A DNA stretch of 64,000 bases from Eucalyptus grandis (GCF_016545825.1 NC_052620.1:42036620-42100619); one strand, 5' to 3'. Positions 46,380 to 59,537 are shown, numbered from the stretch's first letter. A program made the numbers and translations. Notes: generated by a model from the letters alone, not told the origin.

Positions 46380-47660
46380 ATGCAGGTCACTATCAAGAAA
46401 AAGGTAAAATGGTATCTGGATAGTGGATGCTCAAGACACATGACGGGAGACTCAAATTACTTCATAAAGCTTGTTCGAGTAAATGGTGGAAAAGTCTCTT
46501 TTGGAGGAAACAACAAAGGAAAAATCGTGGGATTTGGAACGTAAAGATTGGAAATCTCACAATCAGCAATGTTTCCTTAGTGGAATGGCTTAATTACAAT
46601 TTGCTCAAGTATTAGTCAGCTATGTGATATTGGTTTCAAAATCAACTTTCAAGAGGGAATATGTTCAGGAATTAGTAAAGATTCTACTCAGTCATTCATG
46701 GGTTGAAGACATGGAAATATCTACCTCTTGGATGTGAAACCAGATGAATCACAATGTCTAATCTCAACTAAGACGAAGCAAACTTATGGCACAAAAAGCT
46801 TGGGCACGTCAATATGAAGCAAATAGCAAAAATATCAGCAAAGAAGCTTATTCGTGGTCTACCCAATTTATCATACCAAAAGTCTGATCTATGCACACCA
46901 TGTATATTGGGAAAACAGTAAGAAATTCCTTTAAACCAATAAATCAAGTTTCCACTAACCATGTATGCAGCTTCGCATATGGATCTTTTTGGACCAACTG
47001 AACACAAAGCATTGGAGGTAAGAAATACCTTTTGCCTAGTAATTGTGGATGATTACTCACGATTTACTTGGGTATATTTCTTGGCAAGTAAGTCTGAAAC
47101 TTTCTTACTTTGAAAAGTTTGCTAAAAAGGTTCAAAATGAAAATGGTATGTTATCTCGAGTATAAGAACAGATCATGGAGGTGAGTTTGAAAATCATGAT
47201 TTTACAAAATTTTGTGATGAATCTGGTTTTTAGCATGAATTCTCCTCTCCATATACTCCAGAGCAAAATGGAGTTGTGGAAAGAAAGAATAGATTACTTT
47301 AAGAAATGGCTAGAACTCTTTTAATTGAAAGTAACATCTCTTCACGTTTTTGGGCTGAAGCAGTTTCTACAGCATGTTACATTATAAATAGAGTTTTTTT
47401 TAGGCCTATTCTGGAAAAAACCCCCTATGAACTATTCAAAGAAAAGAAGCCTATTGTTTCATATTTTCATGTATTTAGATGCAAATGTTTTATACTGAAA
47501 AATGCAAATGATCGAGTTGGTAAGTTTGAAGAAAAGTTAGATGAAGGCATCTTCCTTTTATATTCAACCTCAAGCAAAGCGTACAGAGTCTACAACAAGA
47601 AGACTCAAATAGTGGAAGAATCAATGAATGTTAAATTCCAAGACTCTATGCAAAATGAAT
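46380..47660 (+). pseudogene. Sirevirus protease and integrase, copy A
   Basis: The protease active site WYLDSGCSRHMTG lies near 46411. The integrase zinc finger LWHKKLGHV...CTPC lies near 46786-46905. The core reads VDDYSRFTWVYF and RTDHGGEFENH, then EQNGVVERKN with the catalytic Glu, interrupted by a TAG before HEFSSPYTP (47232-47234). The segment 47306-47668 is the integrase C-terminal part. Confidence 0.88.
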
Positions 47661-47929
47661 CCATTTAGACTCATCTTGAAGAATCGGAACTTGCTCCAGA
47701 CTCTACAAAGTCTAAAATAGCTCAGACTTTGAAGGATCAACAACAAGTGACTGTTGAAGATTCAAGTGAAGGAAGTGACCATCAATCTGACAAATTAACC
47801 AGCAACTGGAAACATAAGTCCAGTCATCCCAAAGATCTTATTATTGGCGACATCAATGAAGGAATTTCGCACAAGATCCAAAAGGCGTGAAGAGTCTAGT
47901 CTTTGTGGCTCTTGTTTCGAAATAGAACC

Positions 47930-49440
47930 CAAAAGCATAAAAGAAGCTTTATCTCGATGAAAGCTGGATTGAAGCTATGCAAGAAGAGCTCGGAGCAATT
48001 CAGCATTAATGATGTCTGAATTGACTCTAAACCAAAAGGTAAATCTTGTTATTGGAGCTAAATGGGTTTTCGGGAACAAGATGAACAAGAAATGAAAAGT
48101 TATAAGAAAACAAGGCAAGACTCGTGGCTAAGGGATACACACAAGAAGAAGTGATAGACTATGACGAGACTTACGCACCAAGTAGCAAGGTTAGAAGCAA
48201 TTCCGATTATTACTTGCTTTTGCTTGTTATAAGAATTTCAGGTTATTTCAAATGGATGTCAAAAAGTGCCTTCCTAAATGGATTCATCCAAGAGGAAGTC
48301 TATGAAAACAACCTCTTGGGTTTGAAGACCCAAGGAAACTAGACTCGTATTCGAGACTCAAAAAAGGCTTTATATGGCTTAAAACAAGCACCTCGAGCTT
48401 GGTACGACAATCGAGTAAGTTCTTAATTGAAAATGGATTTGTTAAAGCTAAAGTAGACACTACTCTTTTCATTAAAAGAGAAAGCAAGAGTTTTCTACTT
48501 GTTCAAATATATGTCGATGATATTATTTTTGGATCCTCTAATGAAAGTCTGGCAAGAAATTCTCTAAGACTATGCAGGATAAATTTGAAATGAGCATGAT
48601 GGGTGAGTTAACCTTCTTTCTTGGACTTCAAGTGAAACAACTAAAGGAAGGAACTTTTATTCATCAAGAAAAATATGCTAATGATATTGTGAAGAAGTTT
48701 GGATTGGACAATTGCAAAAAGGCCGATATACCAATGTCAAGCTCCTTGAAGATAGATAAAGATGAAGGAGGAAAGAAAGTTGACCAAAAGTTATACAGAG
48801 TATCATCGGTTCACTTCTTTATCTTCTTGCTTCTAGACCTGACATTTTGTTTAGTGTTTTGCATTTGTGCAGATTTCAAGCGTAGACCCTAAAGAATCAC
48901 ATTTAAATGCTGCAAAAGCGTATTATCAAATATATTGCATCAACTTCAAGCTTCGGTCTTTGGTATCCTAAAGGGAGATTTTACTCTTCTCGGGTACTCA
49001 GGATGCGTAACTTAGCCGGATGCGAGTTGATAGAAAAGAAACACCTCGAATTCTGTCAACTACTTGGAGGCAAGACGGTGTCTTGATTTTCAAAGGAAGC
49101 AAAGTAATAGAGTAGCTCTCTACAGCGAAGCAGAATATGTAGCTCTTGGAAGTTGTTGTTCACAAATGCTGTGGATAAAACAACAGCTAAGAGACTTTGG
49201 AATTGAAGATTCATGCACGGAGATTAAATGTGACAACACCAGTGCAATCAATCTCACCAAGAATCCAATTCTTCACTCAAGAACAAAGCATATAGAGATT
49301 CGACATCACTTCATTAGAGATCATGTTCAAAGTGGAGAAATTACGATCCAGTTTGTTGACTCAAAGAACCAATCGGATATATTTACAAAGCCTTTGGAGA
49401 AAAATCAATTTGAAATTATCCGTTCGGACTCAACATTTTG
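47930..49440 (+). pseudogene. Sirevirus reverse transcriptase and RNase H, copy A
   Basis: RT blocks [26 protein letters not shown] and the catalytic YVDDIIFG (48512 on) are present in broken frames. RNase H includes EAEYVALGSCCSQ, CDNTSAINLTKNP and the terminal DIFTKPLEK. TGA in place of Trp in 'KTVS-FSRKQ' (about 49084) is shared with copy B and is a real stop. Confidence 0.9.
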
Positions 49441-49883
49441 AGGTTTGAAGAAGTTAAAATCTAGAGACTCTCGAGACTCGAGACAAATAAGACTTTAACC
49501 GCAAGACTTGATTGTAAGTTATTTTTCTCTCTAATCTCATCTTGAAAAGGTAGATTTATCAACCGTGTTTGATTATTGTTATCTCAACCGCTATCTTTAA
49601 TTGACAAGATTATTGCATCGTTTCCTGTAGAAAAAAGGAGTTATCTTGAAATGACCATTTTTCGAAAAAGGCAGTTATTTTTTTTAAAGGCATCTTTTCA
49701 CTTTCCATTACGACGATTGATATCCCCTCCTTTCAATTGTCTTATATACAGTTTCTCTTCGCTTAACTCCAAAACCCTAAAAGCACCAATCTTCCATTCG
49801 TTTTCTTCTCTTGTTTAATCTTCGAAAAAGTTGTCATCTTTCTTGAGAAAGTCAAGCAAGGAATCTTTCAAAGACTAAGAAAG

Positions 49884-51893
49884 ATGTCGTCTTCAAGAAA
49901 GTCTTCGAGGATCGCAAGCAGGGGACCACAACGAATGAGTGAGGGGCCTACGCACTTCGATCTCACTGAAGAAGAAGTGTCTCCAAATCAGCAGCAGAGC
50001 CCACAACATTCTCAGCAGCGTCATTCTCCTCCATCTAGTCCTCAAGATATTGATCATCAACAAAATGAAGAAATCATTGAAGATGCAGACCCTGTAAGAG
50101 TTCAAAGGCCCTCTTTTATTTATAATTTGTATCGTGCTTTAAAAGGGACTGGTACTCCATTGAACTATGTCGATGATTTTCTTAAAGACAAAGGATATGG
50201 AAATGAATATATCTTTTTGCGAAAAATGGAAAGTTTGGGAATTGCTCGTAAAGGGGTGGCAGAAAAACCCTTGCGAATATCCCAAGTGATCCTCGTGATT
50301 GGGAATTAATCCGGTAGATGGAATTGATGATGACAAATTATTCAGCCAATTTCAAACCAAGAATGGGAGTTGCGGTGAAAATCGAGGAAAATGGGAGAGT
50401 TGTTTAAATCGAATGAACATAAGGATTTATACTCAAAATTGCTGAAGCGTGGGGTGATAAACCCTAGGAGTGTGGATTTTGACTTTCTGGATGCTGTGAA
50501 TGTGAGCTTAAGGGAAAAGTTCGGTCATCTTCAACTTGAAAAATTCTGCTCCCTATCCTCAACTAACTGCATATTTCTATTCAAATCTTAGTTTCTTGGA
50601 TGCGAATAGATTTTCCTTCAGTGTCAAAGATCAAGACTTTGTAGTGGATATGGATATGTTGGCAGATGTGTTAGGAGTTGAGAGAGGAAGATATCAATGG
50701 ATCAAAGTTTCTATTGCTCGTACTACACTAGAACTTGTTAAGGACGGGGGAGAACAGAGGAAAAGATTTCCTATTCAAGTATGAGTGCATTCAACATCTT
50801 CTTGCACAAAATTGTAATCAATTGTCTCAGACCGAAATCAACTTCCAAGACGATGTCTCAAGTTCGGAGGCAAAGCTAATGTATGCAATCATCACTGGAA
50901 AAGGTTTTCACTTCCTCACACCTTTGCATGTTCCACATGTATAGAGCTGTGATGAACGACAGAGGTCAACTTCCTTATCCAGAACTTGTGATGAAGTTAT
51001 TCGTGACATCCGAACATTCAGCCTCCGCAAATTCTTTGTGCTCGATCGTGCGATCATATGGTGGTGGGACTGAAAATGGTGACCAAGATGCGTCTGAAGG
51101 AACTAAGCAAGGCATTGGAGAAATTTAAAGGAAGACCAGTCAAATCTCATCAATTCTCTTCAGGAAAAAAGAAAAGGGAAGGAGCCCATGGATGCTCCAT
51201 CCAAGAGAAGAAGAGCTCTCCTCGTTGAGGATGAAGATGATGAGGAAAACATCACTATTTCTCTTTGAAGAATCTCGGTCGATCATTCAAGAGAAAGAGT
51301 CAGAACAGTAGACAGAAGAAAGAGCAGAGAAAGAAGCAGAGGAAAAAGAAACGGAGAAAAGAGATCAAGAAGAAGGAGAACATGAGGAGCACTCTCCACC
51401 TGAAGGCATGAACACAAAGGGGGAGACCAAGAGAAAATATGAATGTCCTAAAATCCCGCAACTAGTGAGGGAGTCAACATCCCCCAGCGAGATCCAGAGG
51501 ATATTTATGCCTCTCGTTTCCGAGGAAGGTCATGATGTTTCTTCGCCAAATCTGCATGATTATGCTGATCTACCATCGTCCGCATTTACCCATTAGATTG
51601 TGCCAACGCAAAAGACGCACGACAATTCAGCAGACTTTCGCAGAGTTATGGATATTCTCTTGGAGATGCAAGGTTAGATATATGCATTGGGATGTGATGT
51701 TCAGAACTTGCAGAATGCAGGACAAGTTTCTTCGGGTTCATTGAATGATCAAATCCAAGCCCTTTCTCTTCAGATTCAAGCTAATGCTAAGGGTGAGGAT
51801 GTTGCACAACTGAAGGAAGACTTAAAAAGGTTGGAAGGCATTGTTCAGTCGATGGGATATTTCCAGCTTGTTCGTGTTCCCAAGCATTCTTGA
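49884..51893 (+). pseudogene. Sirevirus extra ORF (envelope-like position), copy A
   Basis: Lies between RNase H and the 3' LTR, where Sireviruses carry an additional ORF once called envelope-like. It begins MSSSRKSSRIASRGPQRMSE at 49884, with a Gln/Ser/Pro-rich N-terminus, then YNLYRALKGTGTP and, in shifted frames, a Glu/Lys-rich acidic region (51290-51400) and a C-terminal coiled coil (LNDQIQALSLQIQANAKGED). No signal peptide or membrane segment is evident, so an envelope role is not supported. 51895-52260 is non-coding up to the polypurine tract. Confidence 0.65.
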
Positions 51894-52273
51894 CTCCATT
51901 TTCATCTCAATCTTTTTATGCTGACAAAAAGGGGAGTTGCAAGACTTGAAAAACTTTGAACTTAAATTTGTCGAACTTTTGGCTTGTTTGGTTTGTGGTA
52001 TGTGGTATGTTTTAACTTGACTTGTGAGTCATGTGTGTTTGGATGTGGACTAAATTTGGGATTTGGATTTGACTGCTTATTAACTACTATTGATATCTTA
52101 TGGATGGCTTTATTGCATACTGGACTAACCTATTTTCTGTGGTTGCAGATTCTAGTATTATTCATTTAGCCATTTATCTCTATAAGATATGCATATGTGT
52201 TTGAGAAATGTTTTGCAGGTCAAAGTTTTCCAAATCTGCAGGAAAGTTTTGTCACCATCAAAAAGGGGGAGAT

Positions 52274-53174
52274 TGTTGGAGAAATCCTCTTGAAGTGTTT
52301 TGAAGTTGACAAAACGTTTCCATCAGTCTAGTCTGAAGGCTTGCAGACTCTGCTATTTAAAGTCTGAAGACTTTCGGACAGCGACTCAAGACTCAAAGTC
52401 TATCCTCATTGACAGTTTCTAATCCGTTGAAGAAAGGCTATCCGTAACTGGATGTTTCATTAAGGATGTGACCTTATCGACGGAGAAGATCTCTTTGTCT
52501 GAATATGACATAACGGAATCCTTTGTTTGATCATAATTGATTCGAATATTAAGGATCCGATGATTGGCAAAGTATACTTGGAAGGTTCTATGGAAACCGA
52601 GATCCCGATTGTATGGGCGAACATGATTGATGGGCTATCGACATGTTCCTTAAATAGCTCGAATGATCTTCCTAATTGATTCCGTCTAATGGGTAGATTT
52701 GAGGAATTCCTTTGGTAAGTGCCAACGGGGTATGATGGCATGAAGGAGTATATAAGGAAAACGTTCCATTTGTTCGAGAGGTGCACGATAGAAGAATTCT
52801 AAAGTCTGAAGCTCTTTGTTCTTAGTCAATTCATTTGAGCAAAATCGTAAACAAAAGAGAGTCTATATTCTGGAGAAACCTTGAGGAAGTGTGGTAGATC
52901 ATCTACACTGTGGAATCAAGGAAAAGCTGTGTTGTAACTTCTCTTTTGTTCATAGTGAAATCCAGCCAAGAGGCTGTCATCGGTGAAGAGTGAACGTAGG
53001 CTTGGAATAAAGCCGAACCACTATAAATCTTGTGTTCAATTTTCTCTTCCCTAACTTTTACTTTACTTTGATCGAATTTTCCTTTCTATCGTTTGCCTAG
53101 AATTGCTTCCGTATCTCGAGAATTTGTTTGTGCACCTATTCACCCCTCTCTAGGTGCTTATACTAGCTATCTCA
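52274..53174 (+). repeat. 3' LTR of Sirevirus copy A
   Basis: 901 bp, collinear with 43704-44606. Followed by TTGAG. Confidence 0.93.
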
Positions 53175-53179
53175 TTGAG

Positions 53180-53331
53180 CACTATAATAAAATATTAAAA
53201 AACAAACAAATTATGTTCGTAGTAAATCAGAAATTGCAACATTACTTAATATACCAATTTCATCTATCAATCTGAGTGTACAAGTAGCACCGGTCGCTTA
53301 TAAAAAGAGTCAGAGGCTCTTCTTCCTCACA

Positions 53332-53365
<34 letters not shown>
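53180..53365 (+). promoter_or_regulatory. Proximal promoter of UGT locus 6
   Basis: TATA box TTATAAAAAG at 53298-53307, then 'aggctcttcttcc' and a (GA)n leader at 53334-53365. It matches the locus 3 promoter base for base in much of 16170-16317. The Sirevirus ends only about 190 bp upstream of the ATG. Confidence 0.75.
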
Positions 53366-53369
<4 letters not shown>

Positions 53370-53650
53370 GTTCTCAAGCGAGAGGGAAGCCTCATGCAAT
53401 ATGCATCCCGTACCCAGCACAGGGCCACATAAACTCTATGCTCAAGCTGGCCAAGCTCCTTCACCAAAAGGGCTTCCACATCACCTTCGTCAACACCGAA
53501 TACAACCACAAGCGCTTGCTGCGGTTGCAAGGGCCCCCCCACTCAACGGGCTGCCCCACTTCCGCTTCGACATGATCCCCGATGGCCTCCGCCCTCGGAT
53601 GCCGACTCCACCCAGGACATCCCCTCGCTCCGTGCTTCTCTATCTGAACA
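53366..53650 (+). pseudogene. UGT85-type glucosyltransferase, 5' end only (locus 6)
   Basis: Starts [20 protein letters not shown] at 53366 with [20 protein letters not shown], so the catalytic-His motif is present and Pro is replaced by Ser in HIN(P). It is closest to locus 3. After LLRLQGPP the frame shifts: relative to locus 3 one base is missing in a C-rich run at about 53534-53545, and another C is missing near 53589. The sequence enters the N gap at 53651, so the rest of exon 1, the intron and exon 2 are unseen. The indels sit in C-rich runs and could be sequencing errors, so this may be a real gene. Confidence 0.8.
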
Positions 53651-53750
53651 NNNNNNNNNNNNNNNNNNNNNNNNNNNNNNNNNNNNNNNNNNNNNNNNNN
53701 NNNNNNNNNNNNNNNNNNNNNNNNNNNNNNNNNNNNNNNNNNNNNNNNNN
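53651..53750. other. Assembly gap (100 N)
   Basis: A round 100-base N run, the usual placeholder for a gap of unknown size. It lies between locus 6 exon 1 and the middle of a second copy of the solo LTR. Confidence 0.99.
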
Positions 53751-56240
53751 AAATCAGTGAAATTCGAGCTATGGTTTGAGGGTTGATTTTTGCATCAATT
53801 TAGTTGATTCTTGGATTATGTTGGTTAGAAAGAATTAGGGGGACAAAGGATTCAATGGAGGAGATAAGTATGTTGACTTCTTTTCCCCAGCTGCTCTCCA
53901 CGGGCGCAGCTTCTCTTTCATTTTCCACGGAGTTGATCCCTCCACGTCGCCTGACCACCGCCTCTCTCCTTCGTGCGACAGCTTCTGCTTCCGTCTTACT
54001 TTCATTTTCCCCGAATACTCTTCTTGCATCCATCTTCATCGAACAGCCCTCCACCCAGCCTTGTCTTCATCCAGTCAACTAGCGAGATTTGCTGTTGATT
54101 CCTCTTCATCCACGCACGAGCCGCCCACTCCACGCGTCTTCTTCCCTTCATGCATCCATCTTCATCGAAGGCCAAAGCCCACGCTTCCTTCATTCTGGTT
54201 TTGCTTTCATTTCCTTTACAGCAACCCACCGAATTCTCCATCTTCAAGTTTTTGTTGACTGGATTTTCTTCAACGCCTGCAACTTTAATTCGTCCACCAC
54301 CTTTTGTCCTTTCTTCATCTCACCGAAGCCATCTCCGCCCATTCGGTGTCTCGGCTTTGCTCGGTCGATTTCCCCAGCAGGAGCTCCAAGTGTTGACCGC
54401 AAGCCGCTCGCCTCTCCCTCCTTCGTGCGGCCCAAGCCCACCCGAAGCCAACCACTCGAAGACCCGCTTCAACCCCTTATGATTCAAGACCGAATCCAGC
54501 AGTTTCTGTGTGGGTTTTCTTAGCCCGAACAGCAAGTTCGTTGGCCATTTTCAGTCGATCTGAGCATTCCCTCAGCCTCGCCGTGAGTTCAAGTCTCGGT
54601 CGCCGTTGCGCCACCGTCGCCGTGAGCTGATTTTCGGGCTTAATCGGTGAGTTCTGTTCTAATCCTTTATTAGTGGGCTAATGACACTTAGGAGGCGTGT
54701 TAGTTAGCTAATTGATGGATTAGTTATGTTAATTAGGTTTAGGATGGCTTAGCTAGATTAAGTATATAGTTAGTAGTTAGTTGGTTTATTTAGTTTAGTT
54801 AGGTGGATTAGTTAGGAATTAGTTAGTTTATTTAGTTAGTGTACTTAGATTAAATTATATAGCACGGTTAGATTTAATTATTAATTAGATTATTTATTTT
54901 AGTTATTTTAGGTTAATTTAATTAAATTCTTTAAATTTATTTATTTTGTAATTTATTTAATTTTTAGGTAATTTATTTAATTATTAATTATTTTCCGAAA
55001 TTAGTAGGATAGTAGGTGACCAAAATTTCGTGTTGATTGCAATGGTGTGTTCAATTTCTACAATTGGATGTTAATTTGTGCAAATTGAGTGCTGATTAGA
55101 ATTTTGAGTATTTAATTCTAAAATTTGTAAAATTCATTATTGATTCAAAAAAATCCCTGTGTCGGGTTAAACACCGAAAATGGTTTTATGTACTATATAA
55201 ACCAGTGGGATTTTAAATTGGAGGATATCAAATTTTCTAGTGTGAATTGACCGTGTACCCACACACGACTATTTTATCGTGTATTTTTAATACGAAGAAA
55301 ATAGACCAGGTTCACTATTTTAATTGAGACATTTGAGTGCAATGCACAGTGTCTAGGGCCGAGATTGCTTGGTCGTATGTTGGTTAAGAGAAACCGTTCT
55401 GGTGCCCTAAGCCGGATGTTACCCATTCATTGGGACTTGGGTCGTGATGATTCTCGGACCTACGTCCCCTTCGAGGAAGCCGTCTAATTGAAAGACGTAG
55501 CTGTGCTCAAAGGAGGTGAGATGACGCCTGGCAATGCCAGAAGACCGCCGATATTGGAGTTGGCCGTACCCTTGAGAGGCGTAATTAACAATTGGAACGC
55601 ATGATTATTGAGTTTGATGCACCCAATTATGAGACCAAAACTGTGTGACATGGAATGGGATGTGTCATAACGGTTTGGCCTTATAATCAGGACCCCGGTG
55701 ATTAATTGAATTGATGAGGTGTTCCAGTTGTTATGTGCATTGATTATATGCATTGCAATATGAACTGTACTGACGTGCAGGAAAGGAAACTGAGGCGAGG
55801 TAAGTCCTCTGTGCCAATTGAGTGGTTGTGTGGTTAGGACACTTCTAGGTGTATTTCCCTCATAATCGGGGCTTAGACCGTGAACTCGCTGAGATTTATA
55901 TCTCACCCCGTCGTGGGCTTAAAATTTTCAGGGCCGTAGAGGGAGGACTTGGAGCTGAGCTGAGGTGACCTGAAGAGTAGGTTAGATAGGACAGCCTCTT
56001 TTTGAGAACTAGTCTTTTGGTTATAGACTTGTGTAAAAGACTCAGTATGTTTATAAAGTGTGGTTTGTTTGTGAATGTGATGTCCTGCTTTTCTATCCCG
56101 AGATAGTTACTGTCAGGGGATTTGTTATTTGCTTCCACATGTGCAATAAAATAAAAGGGTCGGCGACTCGTCCTGGGAAATCGCAAAATATTTATCGACT
56201 AGAGAGGGATGGGCATGCGCTCGAGGATTGGGGTGTGACA
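53751..56240 (+). mobile_element. Solo LTR, second copy, left part lost in the gap
   Basis: Matches 39918-42409 and ends GGGTGTGACA at 56240 followed by AGGAG. Its first 768 bp fall in or before the gap. Confidence 0.92.
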
Positions 56241-56242
56241 AG

Positions 56243-56910
56243 GAGTGCCAAAACTTTCGTACGGTGTTTACTTGTGTATGAAAACTTTTTTTTTTCGCTT
56301 ACTTAAGTGCCGGATTGGAGTAAAATCATTCACTTAAGTACAAGTTCTAGCCAAATGTTCCCATGAATTTTTGAAATTTTTGTTTTTGTTTTTATTTTGC
56401 TTTTTTTTTCTTTAGGGCTGACGAGTGTTACCGGTGACCATTGTTGGCCGCAAAACCCTCACTTGAGGGCCACCTTGCCCTTGGCCACGAAGGCACCTAG
56501 GCCTCACTAGCCGCTGGTGAGGCCGTGACGCCCTCACCCATGGCCTTCATGGTCAAGGCGAGGCAGCTCTTGCCCAAATCTAGTCGTGAAGGCCATGGTC
56601 GAGGGCATCGTGACCTTGCCAGCCCAGGTGAAGTGCCATCACCTACAGTCACCTAAAGCTAGTGAGGGCTCGACAGCCTCACTCGGGCCTTCATGGTTGA
56701 CGGCAAGGCGAGCAAGGATTGCTAGTGACCCTCGCCGACCATAAAGAAAAAAAAAGCCAAAATGATAATTATAATTATAATTATAATTATAATTATAATG
56801 AAATATTATAATAATATTTAAAAAAATTGTCCGCATCATACCAATGAATCCATGTTAAACGACCGGTGTTGGCATTCAAGTGAGCGTCGTACGAAAGTTT
56901 TGGCACTCTT
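56243..56910. mobile_element. Terminal-inverted-repeat DNA element, second copy
   Basis: Matches 42412-43080. Here the left terminus reads 'gagtgccaaaactttcgtac', which extends the inverted repeat with the right end ('acgaaagttttggcactc') beyond what copy A shows, so the copy A left end (…acttttt…) is probably a read error. Confidence 0.72.
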
Positions 56911-57525
56911 TATTTTCTTTTGCCCAAGTTTAGGCCATATAGCAAATGCGGTTAGGCCATTTCATTACCCTTCTCTTTCAACCCAAGTTGCCAAACTTGT
57001 ACTTAAGTTTCAAAATTAACCGCTTAATTTTCCTTCATTATGACATTTATTTCGCTCAATTATAAGATGGAGTGTTCGAGACAACAATGTCTAGGATTTT
57101 ATTTCGTGCACACTCCTTATGAACTTAGGTTACATGGACTATATATTGCTATATGTATTTTTCGAAAGGATATTCTTTTGTATTCAAATTCTTTTGTGGA
57201 ATGGATTGCGTTAGGTTTCCTCGCTAATCAAATTTTAAGATACTATATTCATTGTAGAAGGGCTCCGTGTACTTCGTTCTCTTGTAATACTTACACGTAC
57301 CCAATAATTTGTAATTTAATCTTTGTACATATAGTTGAATGAACTGTACGCGAGCCAACATTTGGTGTGTCGATAAAGGCCGAGGCCAAATTTCCAAGTG
57401 CTTAGAGTCCGTTTATTCATCATGTCACATGATACGTTCTTTTATTATTCACTTGTATTCTGACCAACCCCACATATAAAGAGTAATGTAAAAGCACTCT
57501 AAGCTAGTCTCGTAAAATTATAAAA
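56911..57525 (+). promoter_or_regulatory. Distal promoter of a UGT gene, second copy
   Basis: Matches 43081-43698. It predicts that another UGT85 gene, or another copy of locus 6, lies beyond the right window edge behind the Sirevirus. Confidence 0.6.
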
Positions 57526-57530
57526 TTGAG

Positions 57531-58436
57531 TGTTGGAGAAATCTTCTTGAAGTGTTTTGAAGTTGACAAAACGTTTCCATCAGTCTAGTCTGAAGGCTTG
57601 CAGACTCTACTATTTAAAGTCTGAAGACCTCCGGACAGCCAGACTCAAGACTCAAAGTCTATCCTCACTAACAGTTTCTAATCCGTTGAAGAAAGGCTAT
57701 CCAGAATCTGGATGTTTCATTAAGGATGTGACCTTATCGACTGGAGAAGATCTCTTGGCTGGATATGACATAACGGAATCCTTTGTTTGATTATAATTGA
57801 TTCAAAGATTAAGGATCCGATGATTGGCAAAGTATACTTGGAAGGTTCTACTTATGGAAACCGAGATCCGATTGTATGGGCGAACATGATTGATGGGCTA
57901 TCGACATGTTCCTAAATAGCTCGAATGATCTTCCTAATTGATTCCGTCAATGGGTAGATTGGAGGAATTCCTTTGGTAAGTGTCAACAGGTATGATGGCA
58001 TGAAGGAATATATAAGGAAGACATTCCAGTTGTTCGAGAGGTGCACGATAGAAGAATTCTAAAGTTTGAAGCTCTTTGTTCTTAGTCAATTCATTTGAGC
58101 AAAATCGTGTAAACAAAAGAGAGTCTATATTCGTGAGAAACCTTGAGGAAGTGTGGTAGATCATCTACACTGTGGAATCAAGGAAGAACTGTGCTATAAC
58201 TTCTCTTTTGTTCATAGTGAAATCTAGCCGGTAGGCTGTCAGTGCGGAAGAGTGGACGTAGGTTTAGAATAAAGCCGAACCACTATAAATCTTGTGTTCA
58301 ATTTTCTCTTCCCTAACTTTTACTTTACTTTGATCGAATTTTCCTTTCTATCATTTGCCTAGAATCGCTTCCGTATCTCGAGAATTTGTTTGTGCACCTA
58401 TTCACCCCCCTCTAGGTGCTTATACTAGCTATCTCA
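57531..58436 (+). repeat. 5' LTR of Sirevirus copy B
   Basis: 906 bp, nearly identical to 43704-44606 and closer to it than that LTR is to its own partner at 52274-53174. Confidence 0.93.
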
Positions 58437-58498
58437 ATTGGTATCAGAGCCTGTGTACTCACTTTGTTTGAAGTGTTTTACTTTAGAGTTAAAGATCC

Positions 58499-59470
58499 AT
58501 GGCTAGTATGTTGGCTCCAGGGCTGGTAGAAGGGCAAAGCAATACCTTACCACCTTACTTTGATGGAAAGGATTACAACATATGGAAAAACAAGATGAAA
58601 GCATTCCTAAGATCAAAGGATCCTCTAGAATGGGACGTTGTAGAAAAATGAATCATTCCTAAAGCTGCATCTGTCTCAGAAAGAGGAAAAGATGCTGTTG
58701 AGTCTAGCGAAATGACTCAGGAAGAGATAATCAAGAGACAAGCTCTTGATGCAAAAGCAATTTATTCCTTATATTGTGCTTTATCCCCTACCGAATATAA
58801 CAGAATATCTTCTTGTGTTACAGCCAAAGAAGTCTGGGATTGACTACATATTACCTATGAAGAACCGATCGAGTGAAAGAGACTAGAATCAACATTCTCC
58901 TCGGCCAATATGAAGCCTTCAAAATGAAACCAAGAGAATTTATAACTGATATGTTTAGTCGTTTTACAAATATTGTGAATGGTTTTGAAAATCAAGGTCA
59001 ACCAATTTCGATCCCATGAAAGTAAACAAGCTACTTGCGTGGACTCTCCAAGGATTGGAATCACATAAAGAGCTCAATCGGAGAGACCCAAAGAATAATG
59101 TCACTATCTCGTTGATGAGTTGGTTGGGACTCTTCAGTCTTATGAAGTGGAACGAATCAATGAAGACGAAGACCCTAAAGGTAAGAAATCCATTGTATTA
59201 AAATCTAATGATGATTCTGATATTACGTTACGAAGACGATATGGATGATGAGGAACTTGCTCTCATGATAAGAAGATTCGAAAGCTGAATAGAAAAGGAA
59301 GAAGATTCAATCCAAAGAAACAAAGTTTTCAAAAGCAACATACTAAGTCTTTGAGGATGATGAATCGAACAAAGATGTAGTCTTTCTTTGAATGTAAGAA
59401 AATGGACACATCGTAGACCAACCGTCCTCTTCGAGGGAGAAGAAAGGAAAAACTGAAAAGAACCGAAAAA
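58499..59470 (+). pseudogene. Sirevirus gag, copy B
   Basis: Starts MASMLAPGLVEGQSN at 58499 and reads without break through LPPYFDGKDYNIWKNKMKAF to a TGA at about 58649 that copy A shares. The middle part follows in other frames. Confidence 0.85.
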
Positions 59471-59537
59471 CTCTTAAAGCTGAAACATGGACTGATACGA
59501 GTGTGAAGAAAGTGATGATGATTATGCCAATATATGT

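Larger units (their letters stand above)
43704..53174 (+). mobile_element. Complete Sirevirus (Ty1/copia) with extra 3' ORF, copy A
   Basis: A 9471-bp element with LTRs 43704-44606 and 52274-53174 (TGTTGGAG...ATCTCA) and a perfect TTGAG target duplication at 43699-43703 and 53175-53179. The primer-binding site is 44609-44620 (TGGTATCAGAGC, complementary to initiator-Met tRNA) and the polypurine tract AAAAAGGGGGAGA ends at 52272. The order gag, protease, integrase, RT, RNase H, then about 2.8 kb more with a further coding region before the 3' LTR is the Sirevirus layout. Frames are broken in many places. Comparison with copy B shows that many breaks are probably base-calling errors, but some stops (near 44818, 45010 and 49084) occur in both copies and look genuine. 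The two LTRs differ at a modest number of sites. Confidence 0.93.

Noticed and set aside
39918..50172. Treating every frameshift in the Sirevirus copies as evolutionary decay
   Set aside because: Many shifts are present in only one copy and fall on CAG/CTG or homopolymers. Only breaks shared by both copies were taken as real.
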